Source of the DNA: Yinghuangia sp045039925
GTDB lineage: Bacteria; Actinomycetota; Actinomycetes; Streptomycetales; Streptomycetaceae
Assembly (NCBI GenBank): GCA_045039925.1
Contig: CP108400.1
Coordinates: 4,402,001-4,466,000, forward strand
Direction: 5' to 3'
Length of the DNA: 64,000 bases
In this document: piece after piece, positions 45,979 to 53,261 of the stretch
Position numbering within the stretch: position 1 is the first letter of the stretch
Layout of the letters: the number at the start of each line of letters is the position of its first letter
Made by a program: the position numbers and the translations under genes
Notes under the pieces: generated by a model
Told to the model about the DNA's origin: nothing
Seen by the model: the letters and a program-made list of their open reading frames with translations, nothing else
Database searches by the model: none

Positions 45979-46314
45979 CTACGCGGCCGATGCCGCGCGG
46001 GCACGTGTGCGCGCCCGGCGGCGCTGCCTCTCTGCCGCCTCGCGCTTGGCGCGCAGGACCTCGGCGCGCTCGTCTTCGTCGAGGCCGCCCCACACGCCGT
46101 GGTCCTCCCGGAAGTTGAGGGCGTGATCGAGGCAGGCCGAGCGCACGGGACAGGCCCGGCAGATCGACTTGGCGTACCGGATGTCCAGCAGGGCCAAGCC
46201 GGTTGTGCCGTTGGGGAAGAAGACGCTCGGGTCCTCGTCGGAGCAGTTGGCGTCGTCGGTCCAGTGCCAGGCACGGGGCAGGTTTTGGGGGGCATGGCGG
46301 CGTCGGCGTGGCAT
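45979..46314 (-). CDS. WhiB-family regulator (phage)
   Basis: A 111-residue WhiB-like protein. Four Cys (C24, C52, C55, C61; last three in CRACPVRSAC) should hold a 4Fe-4S cluster, followed by GVWGGLDEDER, the GVWGG turn, and a basic tail that binds DNA. Phage WhiB proteins (e.g. WhiBTM4) can repress host whiB2-type regulation and septation. Host-type DNA-binding tail RKREAAERQRRRARTRAR is strongly basic. Confidence 0.88.
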   Translation of the reverse strand: MPRRRRHAPQNLPRAWHWTDDANCSDEDPSVFFPNGTTGLALLDIRYAKSICRACPVRSACLDHALNFREDHGVWGGLDEDERAEVLRAKREAAERQRRRARTRARAASAA

Positions 46315-46349
46315 GGCCGTGCTCCTTGCTTCGTGTCTTGTCCAAGCCC

Positions 46350-46470
46350 GTCCGGACAGGCCACGTCGGTCCTGTCCGGACGGTGTCCGCCCAGGTCAGG
46401 GCGCTGGCGCGGCCTCCTGCGGCTGCTGGTCGGCCGGGTATCCGGACATGTCCGGGCGCCGCGTCCGGAC
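46350..46470. repeat. GTCCGGAC palindrome cluster 4
   Basis: Exact GTCCGGAC at 46,350-46,357, 46,374-46,381 and 46,463-46,470 with variants between. The cluster begins in the gap after the WhiB gene and continues into the 3' end of the small gene at 46,396. Confidence 0.7.
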
Positions 46471-46599
46471 ACGCCGGTGACGGGGCCGCGGGGTCCGGCG
46501 CACGTTCCAGCCGACCGACGCGGCCGCGGTGGCCGCCGGCCAGCACTCGTCGGCAGAGACGTGGTCGACCGCCTGGCCGCAAAGGACGATGACGGTCAT
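46396..46599 (-). CDS. Small hypothetical protein
   Basis: A 67-residue protein, MTVIVLCGQAVDHVSADECW then a basic and low-complexity end partly encoded by cluster 4 repeats. Its ATG overlaps the RusA stop by four bases. Only the first 25 residues look like a selected sequence, so the gene may have been extended by the repeat. Confidence 0.4.
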   Translation of the reverse strand: MTVIVLCGQAVDHVSADECWPAATAAASVGWNVRRTPRPRHRRVRTRRPDMSGYPADQQPQEAAPAP

Positions 46600-47180
46600 C
46601 CAGAACACGGGGCGGCTCCCCACTCGGCGTCGACCGCGCTGCGGCCCGCCTCTCGGCTGGCCGACGGATCCACCGTCCGCCTGCGCGACCTTCGCGCCCT
46701 CAGCGGCTGGGGGTTTCGGTCCAGCGACGAGACATGGCGCGTGACGACGAGGAGGGTCCGCGGGTCGTCGGGGTCCAGCTCAACGACCGAGTACGTCGCA
46801 GTGATCTGGGCGTCGTCGTCCCACGCGATGCCGTTCCCGGCGTCGCAGATGTGCTTGACCATGTTGTCCGCGTCGATGCGCTGCCTGTCCGGCCTGAAGA
46901 AGACGACACCGAGGGCGAGGTTGCCGCTCCACGGCTGGGGAAAGTTGCGACGCAGCCGCCAGGCGGTCGCCTGCTCGGCGGCGGCGTCCGCACGGTCCTT
47001 GTACGTCGCCCCGCCCTTCGCGAACCGGGGCCGCGCCTTCGAGGCGGGCGGGCCGGGCAGCGTCAGGACCTTCACGTCCGCCGCGCCCGGAGCCAACGCC
47101 TGCGCGAGCAGCCACGCCCGGTCCTGGTCCAGGGCTCTGCCGCCAGCGGGCAGGAGGCTGGCCGCCGGGGCCGCGGTCAT
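46596..47180 (-). CDS. RusA-family Holliday junction resolvase
   Basis: A 194-residue protein. LTLPGPPASKARPRFAKGGA and RIDADNMVKHICDAGNGIAW with DDDAQI match RusA: the Asp residues in DADN and DDDAQ are the metal-binding catalytic set. It resolves recombination intermediates in phage replication. The C-terminal 50 residues are basic and not conserved. ATG at 47180 overlaps the next gene's stop. It follows RecT and YqaJ in the same transcript. Confidence 0.85.
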   Translation of the reverse strand: MTAAPAASLLPAGGRALDQDRAWLLAQALAPGAADVKVLTLPGPPASKARPRFAKGGATYKDRADAAAEQATAWRLRRNFPQPWSGNLALGVVFFRPDRQRIDADNMVKHICDAGNGIAWDDDAQITATYSVVELDPDDPRTLLVVTRHVSSLDRNPQPLRARRSRRRTVDPSASREAGRSAVDAEWGAAPCSG

Positions 47181-47845
47181 GCCGTGCCGCCCGGCACAGC
47201 GGCAGGCACGCGGAACCGCGTGAGGACCTGGCGGTCGACGTCCGGCGCGTCGACGTTCGCGTCGGCTTCCAGGCATCGGCCCGACAGTTGCTCGGCGTTC
47301 ATGCCGGTGTCGGAGCGCAGCAGATCCAGCAGCACCGGCACGGGCTCGTCGACCGGCCATCCGGTCACCTCGACCTGCGCGATGCGGTTCACGGTGTCGA
47401 CGTCGACGACCTTCACCAGGACCCGGGTGCGGTCACCGTCTCGGGCCGCGAGGTACGCCGCACCGAACGCGGTGAGCACCGGCTTCCCCTGCACGAACCT
47501 GAGCAGTCCGCGCATCCTCAACGGCGTCTCCATGGAGCTGAAGTTCGCGCCGACCGTGCCGGAGGCGAGGTCGCGGAGCACCGCCTCCGCCTCCGGCGCG
47601 AGCGGCATCTCCGTGGCGAGCCGGGTCGCCCGGATGTGCGCGGCCCGCCACGACGCCGTGTGCTTCGTCGTTTCGGCCGAGCACGCGCAGTTGGCCACCG
47701 TGCCACGGAGATCGGTGGCGACGTGCCCAAGGCACTGCATCAGGCTGCTGCGGCCCTTCGCGCACAAGGCCGCAGAGCAGCAGTCGCAGTCGGGACAGTC
47801 AGCCTGCGGCGGCCGGACGTACTCCGGCCCGAACGACTCGTTCAT
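47177..47845 (-). CDS. Hypothetical protein with Cys-rich head and wHTH-like middle
   Basis: A 222-residue protein. It starts with CPDCDCCSAALCAKG, a Cys cluster, then CLGHVATDLRGTVANCACSA; a helical part; FVQGKPVLTAFGAAYLAARD, which fits a winged helix; and a beta-rich end. Coupled by overlaps to RusA and to the small gene at 47,842. No family recognised. Confidence 0.55.
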   Translation of the reverse strand: MNESFGPEYVRPPQADCPDCDCCSAALCAKGRSSLMQCLGHVATDLRGTVANCACSAETTKHTASWRAAHIRATRLATEMPLAPEAEAVLRDLASGTVGANFSSMETPLRMRGLLRFVQGKPVLTAFGAAYLAARDGDRTRVLVKVVDVDTVNRIAQVEVTGWPVDEPVPVLLDLLRSDTGMNAEQLSGRCLEADANVDAPDVDRQVLTRFRVPAAVPGGTA

Positions 47846-48117
47846 GAACCCTCCTTGGTGGGGGTGGCGGTACAGCTCTGGCATCTGCGAAGGCCCGCGT
47901 CGGCGAGGTGCGGCGTCACGGCCAGCTCGGTCGGGCACCAGGTCCACAGCAGGCCGGTGCGGGGGCCGGCCGCGAGCGGGGCCGGGCGTCGGATCCGGCC
48001 GAGGACACCCGCAAGTCCGAAGCGCCGCGGGGGGCGTGGCTCGCCCGGGGCCCGGGGGCCCGTCACGGCCAGGCGGCCGTGACGGGACTCCCCGAGAAGG
48101 GATTCGGTCGATGTCAC
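47842..48117 (-). CDS. Small hypothetical protein between RecT and downstream gene
   Basis: A 91-residue protein starting with GTG at 48117 (overlap with the RecT stop) and ending in ATGA overlap with the next gene. The C-terminus has CPTELAVTPHLADAGLRRCQSC, a likely zinc or disulfide motif. Both overlaps support translation although the sequence is Arg/Gly-rich. Confidence 0.5.
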   Translation of the reverse strand: MTSTESLLGESRHGRLAVTGPRAPGEPRPPRRFGLAGVLGRIRRPAPLAAGPRTGLLWTWCPTELAVTPHLADAGLRRCQSCTATPTKEGS

Positions 48118-49130
48118 TGGCGCCGCGCCTTGGTGCGGCGCTCCCGACGCGTGGTGCGTTTGGGCTGCACGCGCGTCCGCGACGGCCTCAGGCGTTCCCC
48201 GCCGGGCGACCGCTCGGTGCTCGGCGGGTCCTGCGAGTCCTCGGCCCGCGCGTGCGCCTCCTCGGCCTCGGCGAGCAACGCGGCCCTGTCGCTGGGCGCG
48301 TGGATCACCTGGACCTGGCCCGCCTCGCCCGCGTCGTCGACCTTCTCCAGCGCGACGAGTTCCGCCGACATGGGGACCACCTTGTGCAGGCGGCGGAGAC
48401 CTGATTTCTGCCACATGGCGTTGAAGTCCGTGTGCCAGAAGGAGTCGGCCGCGCCCGACGCCTCCGCACGCCGGTACGCGGCGCTGTACTCGTCGCGGAT
48501 CTGCTCGGCGTCCTCGCGGTTCAGCAGCACGACCTGGGAGCGAGCGCCCGACGTCATCCAGCAGAACGCGTAGGCGAGGATCGGCTTCCCGCGTTCGGCC
48601 TTCGGCAGGGTCAGCGCGGGGCGGTGCGTGAAGTCGAGGGGTGCGGGAGCCGACGGCTCGTGCGTCCATTCGTCGCGCTCGTAGATCAGGCCCATGTGCA
48701 CCGAACCGACCCGGCCCGAGCGGTACATCAGCTCGACATAGCCCTGGTACATGGGCACGAACACCGCGCGGTCGCCCTCGGCCTTGATCACGGCGTGACG
48801 GCCGTCCGGCAGGAGGCCGAACCGCGCGCACGTCAAGGTCGCCTGCACCAGGCTTGCGGGCGTGCAGTACGCCAGCGTGGGCAGGGACTCCCGCATCGCC
48901 GCCAGGAACGGCCCGGCGTCCACATGCGACGGCAGGGCCTGCGACAGCTCGCCCCGGTACCGCTCCAACCAGGCCATGACGATGTCGGCCGCCGCGCCGC
49001 CGTCCGTCTGCTGGCTGGCCTGGAGTTCGTCGACCGTCGCGCCCTCCACGACGGCGGCAGGTGGAGCGGTCGGTCGCGCGACGGGCTTCTCGGTTGCCGC
49101 GCGCACGCGGTCTTTCAGCGTCGTGTTCAC
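48114..49130 (-). CDS. recT: RecT-family single-strand annealing protein
   Basis: A 338-residue protein with the RecT core: PGPFLAAMRESLPTLAYCTP, SLVQATLTCARFGLLPDGR, VFVPMYQGYVELMYRSGRVG, ending with a Ser/Arg-rich tail (about 290-338). It anneals single-stranded DNA during phage recombination with the YqaJ exonuclease encoded just upstream. GTG at 49130 has GGGAG at the right distance. Confidence 0.9.
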   Translation of the reverse strand: MNTTLKDRVRAATEKPVARPTAPPAAVVEGATVDELQASQQTDGGAAADIVMAWLERYRGELSQALPSHVDAGPFLAAMRESLPTLAYCTPASLVQATLTCARFGLLPDGRHAVIKAEGDRAVFVPMYQGYVELMYRSGRVGSVHMGLIYERDEWTHEPSAPAPLDFTHRPALTLPKAERGKPILAYAFCWMTSGARSQVVLLNREDAEQIRDEYSAAYRRAEASGAADSFWHTDFNAMWQKSGLRRLHKVVPMSAELVALEKVDDAGEAGQVQVIHAPSDRAALLAEAEEAHARAEDSQDPPSTERSPGGERLRPSRTRVQPKRTTRRERRTKARRQ

Positions 49131-49132
49131 GG

Positions 49133-50197
49133 TCAGACTCCCTTTGCGGGCACGCGCAGGACTCGCGCGCGGAAGGCGTCGTACTTCTCGGGGTGGTCGG
49201 CCTTCAGCCGGTCGATGTCGATGGCCGGGACCATGTGCGTGTACGCGGCGGCCAGTTCGGGCTCGGCCTCGGCGAACCTCTTCGAGGCGAACGTGCCGTT
49301 GCCCTTCCACGACCAGGCGGGCTGTCCCTCCGCGGTGGCGATGGCGCAGTCGCCGGCGAGCAGCCGCATCTCGTTCTCGACGGTGCGCAGCTCTTCCGCG
49401 ACTTCTTCCTCGCGCTTCTTCAGCGCGGCGCGGCGGGCCCGCAGCTCCTTGGCCTTCGCGAGGTCGACCTCGGCCACGGTGTCGGCCTTCACCGACCAGA
49501 GCTTGGCGAGGAGTTCGGTGGTGGCCTCGTAGCCGTCGGCCAGGGGCGGGAAGCCTTCCACGACGTGGCGGCGGTACCACTGCCCGCAGTAGTCGACGAG
49601 GTAGCCGATCATCTCCTCGTCACGTTCCAACCGGTGCCACCGCAACTTGTTGCCGCCGACGAGCGCGGCCACGAAGCCGTGGTCCCAGCCACCTACGGCC
49701 ATGTACCAGTGGCACTGGATCGCGGGGCCGTCGGGGACGCCGTCCTCCCAGTCGGAGGCCTGGTACTCGCTGCGGTTCTTGCACTCCAGGGGCGCCGCGA
49801 CGTTCCCGCCGCTGTCGAGGGTGTAGCGGTCGACGTTGGCGAGCATCCACGAGTGCTCGACGTGCACGAGGGTTCCGGGCGGCGTGGCCAGCGCAATGCC
49901 GGTCCGCTTGGAGAAGAGACCCGCGATGAAGTCCTCGATCTCGGTTCCGATCTCGGCCGCTTCGGAGGTCACGGGGTCCGGGCGTCCGTGCTTGGCCTCG
50001 TAGACGTGCCGGGGGCTGGTGTACTTGCCGCCGCCGAGGCCGAGGATGGCGGCGACGTCCGAGCCGCCGATCCCGGCCCGGCGGGTGGCCTCCCACTCCT
50101 CGCGGGTCGCGGACGCGGGCAACAGCAGCCGGGCGGTGGGCGCGTCGGGCGCGTCGCCCGGGTTGGCGGCGAACTGCGGGGGCATCACGGTGGTCAT
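49133..50197 (-). CDS. YqaJ-type phage exonuclease
   Basis: A 354-residue protein. ATRRAGIGGSDVAAILGLGG, AAEIGTEIEDFIAGLFSKRT, LECKNRSEY and AIQCHWYMAV are the YqaJ/lambda-exo motifs (G-x-GGSD, E, ECK, Q). The C-terminal part has a long coiled coil (LAKAKELRARRAALKKREEE) and a wHTH-like tail. It degrades one strand to give substrate for RecT, two bases away. ATG at 50197 has GAAGGA upstream. Confidence 0.9.
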   Translation of the reverse strand: MTTVMPPQFAANPGDAPDAPTARLLLPASATREEWEATRRAGIGGSDVAAILGLGGGKYTSPRHVYEAKHGRPDPVTSEAAEIGTEIEDFIAGLFSKRTGIALATPPGTLVHVEHSWMLANVDRYTLDSGGNVAAPLECKNRSEYQASDWEDGVPDGPAIQCHWYMAVGGWDHGFVAALVGGNKLRWHRLERDEEMIGYLVDYCGQWYRRHVVEGFPPLADGYEATTELLAKLWSVKADTVAEVDLAKAKELRARRAALKKREEEVAEELRTVENEMRLLAGDCAIATAEGQPAWSWKGNGTFASKRFAEAEPELAAAYTHMVPAIDIDRLKADHPEKYDAFRARVLRVPAKGV

Positions 50198-50246
50198 GTC
50201 GCGTCCTTCGCGGTGGGCGTGGGGGGCGGTCGGGCGGGTGCGGACG

Positions 50247-51056
50247 TCAGGCATCGGCCACGTCCCGCGGACCGAACGCCTCGGGTGCCGCAGCCAGGCC
50301 CGCGAGGAACCACGCCGCGTTGCGGACGGACATGCGCCCGGAGCGTCGTGCCAGCTCCTCTTGGATGCGCAGGGCCGCCTCGTGGTGGGCGCGCATGTCG
50401 AGGCACAGGGCGCCCTGCCGCGCGTGCAGTCCGGGCGTCCCGGCTCCGAACGCCAGCAGCAGCCGCACGGCGTCCGCGTATTCGCCGAGTCGCGCCAAGT
50501 CGTGCTTGTCCACGCGGGCCTCGTACTGCCGCTCCGCCGCTTCGAGTTGGGCGACGAGCTTGCGGTACTCGGCCAGCACCGCCACGTATGAGTCCTGGTG
50601 TCCGCAGGCGTTGTCCCAGCGCGAGACGCCGTACCACGCCCCGTCCTCGGGGAACCAGTGCGAGCGGGCCTCGCCGCGCGGGCCGCCGCACCGGGGGCAG
50701 TCCGGCGAGACCACGACGGTCACGATCGACACGCCCACGTAGCCGCGGCCCGAACCGCGGTCACACACGCGGTAGGTCATGGACGTTGGGCGCGGTTCGA
50801 CGGCGGGTGCGCCGACGGTGTAGCGGACCCAAACCGCGGTGCCGCCGTCCTCGTGCGGTGCGTGGTAAGCCTCGAAGGTTCCGGCCGGGGCGTACGACGG
50901 CAGCCATTTGGCATGGTGGATGCGGTCGACGACGCCCTGGGCGGTCGTCAGCGCCGGGTAGACCGCAACGGGCTTCCAGACGCCGGGGGCGGCCTTGGCG
51001 GCCGTGGCCACCGGACCGTGCTCGACTGTGATCTTGCGGGCGGTGCGCGCCGTCAC
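50247..51056 (-). CDS. Hypothetical phage protein
   Basis: A 269-residue protein: N-terminal 100 residues mixed (ARTARKITVEHGPVATAAKA, YHAPHEDGGTAVWVRYTVG), then a CPRCGG and CGH zinc element (about 130-170) and a long helix (LAEYRKLVAQLEAAERQYEA) with an Ala-rich end. GTG at 51056 overlaps the upstream stop. It is the first large gene of the early operon after the small HTH genes. No family. Confidence 0.55.
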   Translation of the reverse strand: MTARTARKITVEHGPVATAAKAAPGVWKPVAVYPALTTAQGVVDRIHHAKWLPSYAPAGTFEAYHAPHEDGGTAVWVRYTVGAPAVEPRPTSMTYRVCDRGSGRGYVGVSIVTVVVSPDCPRCGGPRGEARSHWFPEDGAWYGVSRWDNACGHQDSYVAVLAEYRKLVAQLEAAERQYEARVDKHDLARLGEYADAVRLLLAFGAGTPGLHARQGALCLDMRAHHEAALRIQEELARRSGRMSVRNAAWFLAGLAAAPEAFGPRDVADA

Positions 51057-51223
51057 GCCGCACCCCCGTGCTCGCGGGCGGGGCCCGCGCCGGAGGCGCG
51101 CGTCGCCTGCTGGGGCAGTGCGGCGAGGGCGCGCCGAATCCGGTATTTGGAGGGGTGACGCAGCGCGGCGCACATGCGGCAGGCGCTCGCGCGGTGGGGC
51201 ACGGCACTACAGTTCGTGCTCAT
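51053..51223 (-). CDS. Small hypothetical protein
   Basis: A 56-residue basic protein with CSAV, CRMC and an Arg/Ala-rich end. ATG at 51223 has GAGGACC upstream. It couples to the next gene. No family recognised. Confidence 0.45.
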   Translation of the reverse strand: MSTNCSAVPHRASACRMCAALRHPSKYRIRRALAALPQQATRASGAGPAREHGGAA

Positions 51224-51313
51224 TGGTCCTCGGTTTCGTGAGTGATTGAGGGCCTGGCGGCGCCGGGGGCGGCGATCAAGGCCGGGCATGGCCCGTCGCT
51301 CCCGGTGGCGTCG

Positions 51314-51628
51314 CTAGGCGGTTCGTCGGCCTCGCGCCCTGGCGGGCTGGATCGTGGCGAGCGTCCGTGCGGCCTCGTTGATCTCCGGTTGGGGCTTGGC
51401 GTCGTTCTGGGAGAGCAGCGCCAGCACCGCGGGCGGCAGGACCGTGTTCATCGCCTGGATCAAGGCGAGTTCGCAGTCACAGAAGACCGGGCTGGAGCCG
51501 AACTTCTGGTGCGGGAGGCGCGAGATGTTGTCCTCCAGCCAGCTCCGTTTGCAGCCCAACTTCGCTGCGGCGCCCGCGTAGTCGTAGTTCTGGACGACCG
51601 TGCACCGGCAGTACGGGCGGCCGGTCAC
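51314..51628 (-). CDS. Early DNA-binding-like protein (possible excisionase-type)
   Basis: A 104-residue protein. AAAKLGCKRSWLEDNISRLP followed by HQKFGSSPVFCDCELALIQA recurs in early operons and integrative elements of streptomycetes, just after a Cro/repressor-like gene. It may be a MerR/excisionase-like HTH protein, a candidate directionality factor for the integrase. No direct evidence of excision activity. It overlaps the HTH gene at 51,625. Confidence 0.6.
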   Translation of the reverse strand: MTGRPYCRCTVVQNYDYAGAAAKLGCKRSWLEDNISRLPHQKFGSSPVFCDCELALIQAMNTVLPPAVLALLSQNDAKPQPEINEAARTLATIQPARARGRRTA

Positions 51629-51873
51629 GCAGCCGCTCCGGAACGCTGCGCCGGAACTCCGGGCCGGTTCAGGCCGACCAGGTCATCGAGCGACATGTCG
51701 TACGCGACTGCGACCGCGCCCAAAGTCGGCAGGCTCGGCATGGTCAGCCCGGCGAAGAGTCGGGAGATGGTGGACTCCCGCACTCCGGCCCGCTGGGCGA
51801 TGGCGTACATCGTGGTGTCGCCCTCTGCCCTCGCCTTCTCGGCGAGGGCATCCACGCGTACGTGGATGGTCAT
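51625..51873 (-). CDS. XRE-type HTH regulator (Cro-like)
   Basis: An 82-residue protein: TTMYAIAQRAGVRESTISRL then FAGLTMPSLPTLGAVAVAYD, the XRE fold. It is the first gene of the leftward early operon, driven by the promoter at 51,930-51,958, and faces the plus-strand repressor across duplicated operators. This is the lambda cI/cro arrangement, with this gene as Cro-like by position. Confidence 0.8.
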   Translation of the reverse strand: MTIHVRVDALAEKARAEGDTTMYAIAQRAGVRESTISRLFAGLTMPSLPTLGAVAVAYDMSLDDLVGLNRPGVPAQRSGAAA

Positions 51874-51896
51874 GACGCCCCCTTGCAGTCAAGGCT

Positions 51897-51973
51897 CATG
51901 CACACATGCAAGTCATGCGTGCATGATCGACACTAGAGGCGGCCATGCACTCGTGCAAGGCATGCGTGCATGA
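51897..51973. repeat. Duplicated 30-bp immunity operators
   Basis: Units at 51,897-51,926 and 51,944-51,973 match at 27 of 30 positions and share GCATGCGTGCATGA. A third, looser copy (GTGCACGCAAG with GTGCATGCATG) is at 52,066-52,100 before the plus-strand repressor. They flank and overlap the leftward promoter. Confidence 0.7.
51930..51958 (-). promoter_or_regulatory. Leftward early promoter
   Basis: On the minus strand -35 TTGCAC (51,953-51,958), 17-base spacer and -10 TAGTGT (51,930-51,935), about 50 bases before the ATG at 51,873. Operator units overlap both sides, so repressor binding would block it. Confidence 0.65.
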
Positions 51974-52105
51974 AGATCAAAAGTATGATTAGTTGTTGCG
52001 TTCCCGCAGGTCAGCGCATCGCAACCGCTCGCGCTACCCCAAATGCGCCGCAAACCCGCTCCTTCGCGTGCACGCAAGCCCTCCCGCGCGTGCATGCATG
52101 CGCGC

Positions 52106-52111
52106 TAGCCT
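52106..52111 (+). promoter_or_regulatory. -10 element of the plus-strand repressor (leaderless)
   Basis: TAGCCT lies six bases before the ATG at 52,118, giving a leaderless transcript. The third operator copy (52,066-52,100) covers the region where a -35 would be. Confidence 0.5.
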
Positions 52112-52117
52112 CGCGAT

Positions 52118-52612
52118 ATGCGGAGTACGGATCACAAAAGCCCTGAAACAGACGAGGTAGACACTCGGACACCGGCCCAACGTCTGGGCGCCCTCGTCAC
52201 CGAACTGGCCACGAAAGCGGGATACGACGTCACCAGCGGCTCCGGCGGACGGGCAGCCCTCGTTCGCGCCATCGGCAGCATGAGTCAGTCCGCTGTCAGC
52301 CGCATGCTCGAAGGCAAAACCCTCCCCATGCCGAATCAGCTCGAAGCGATCGCCCGCGCCGTGCACGGCGACGTGCGAGACCTTCTTGTCGCCTCAGGGG
52401 TGATTTCAGGACACAGTTGGCCGAAAAACGCAAATGGGGGGGTACTCTCCTCTAACTCACAGCCAACGCGGCTCACCCCCGAGGAAGCAGCTGACTTGTG
52501 GGGCATCACCGACGTCGGAGTAAGGGGGATGCTCGTTGAAAGCGTCAACACCGCCATCCGCCTCCAGAACGAGGCCGACAGCCGGGCCCGGGGGGACGCA
52601 GGACGGAGGTAG
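52118..52612 (+). CDS. Immunity repressor-like XRE protein
   Basis: A 164-residue protein. The HTH is at about 50-95 (ALVRAIGSMSQSAVSRMLEG followed by KTLPMPNQLEAIARAVHGDV), with a C-terminal part that has TPEEAADLWGITDVGVRGML, possibly for dimerisation. It is on the opposite strand to most early genes and next to operators and the integrase, so it is the best candidate for the lysogeny repressor. It has no peptidase motif, so induction would not be by LexA-type self-cleavage. Confidence 0.75.
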   Translation: MRSTDHKSPETDEVDTRTPAQRLGALVTELATKAGYDVTSGSGGRAALVRAIGSMSQSAVSRMLEGKTLPMPNQLEAIARAVHGDVRDLLVASGVISGHSWPKNANGGVLSSNSQPTRLTPEEAADLWGITDVGVRGMLVESVNTAIRLQNEADSRARGDAGRR

Positions 52613-52615
52613 CGG

Positions 52616-53086
52616 ATGCCACGAACGACCGCCGTCGCATCGGTGAGCGGCCTCATAGCCGGCATCGCAGCGACCATGGCGGTAATGGGCGATCCCGAAG
52701 AGCCCACAGCCGAATCCTTTGAGCCGATAGCCCGACTCGGCTTGCTCGTCTGCCTCTTCCTGATCGCCGGCAAGGCGTTTCGGGGGGTGCTCGACGACGC
52801 GATGACACGCACCCACCACGCAGTCGAAGCCGCTACAACGCGGGATCTTCATCGCCCCCCTGGGATCGCAGCCCGCCACGCCGAGGATGGCGGGACCGAT
52901 CACTCACACCAACGACTCGACAAGCTGCTCGAAGCCCTCACCGAGGAGCGAGCCGCCCGCGCCAAGCTCCAGGCCGAATACGACGAACTCGCCAACGACT
53001 ACAACCAGATCGTGATGGACGCATACAACGGATGCGTAGGCGTCTGCCACACGAGAACCCACTCAGACACGACCTTGCAACGGTGA
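52616..53086 (+). CDS. Membrane-anchored coiled-coil protein downstream of the repressor
   Basis: A 156-residue protein: two N-terminal membrane segments (VASVSGLIAGIAATMAVMG and LGLLVCLFLIAGKAFRG), then a coiled coil (LDKLLEALTEERAARAKLQA). ATG 52616 follows the repressor stop by three bases and has a strong GGAGGT, so the two form a lysogen-expressed unit. It could be a superinfection-exclusion membrane protein, which is inference. Confidence 0.65.
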   Translation: MPRTTAVASVSGLIAGIAATMAVMGDPEEPTAESFEPIARLGLLVCLFLIAGKAFRGVLDDAMTRTHHAVEAATTRDLHRPPGIAARHAEDGGTDHSHQRLDKLLEALTEERAARAKLQAEYDELANDYNQIVMDAYNGCVGVCHTRTHSDTTLQR

Positions 53087-53213
53087 CCGCCGAACCCTCG
53101 TACGGCGCCCCGGCTTGGACGACGTAGCGGGTCCCCGCCCTGCGAAAACAAGGGGCGCTGGGTGGGGACTCATCGCTACACCACCGACATGGCTGAGTGG
53201 CCCGAACGGCAGC

Positions 53214-53241
53214 GGCCCGCCCGGAGTTCCCCGGGCGGGCC
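53214..53241. terminator. Bidirectional hairpin terminator
   Basis: An 11-bp stem GGCCCGCCCGG/CCGGGCGGGCC between converging genes (53,086 plus and 53,262 minus). Confidence 0.7.
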
Positions 53242-53261
53242 ACTGCCGTGCGGCATCGGCG

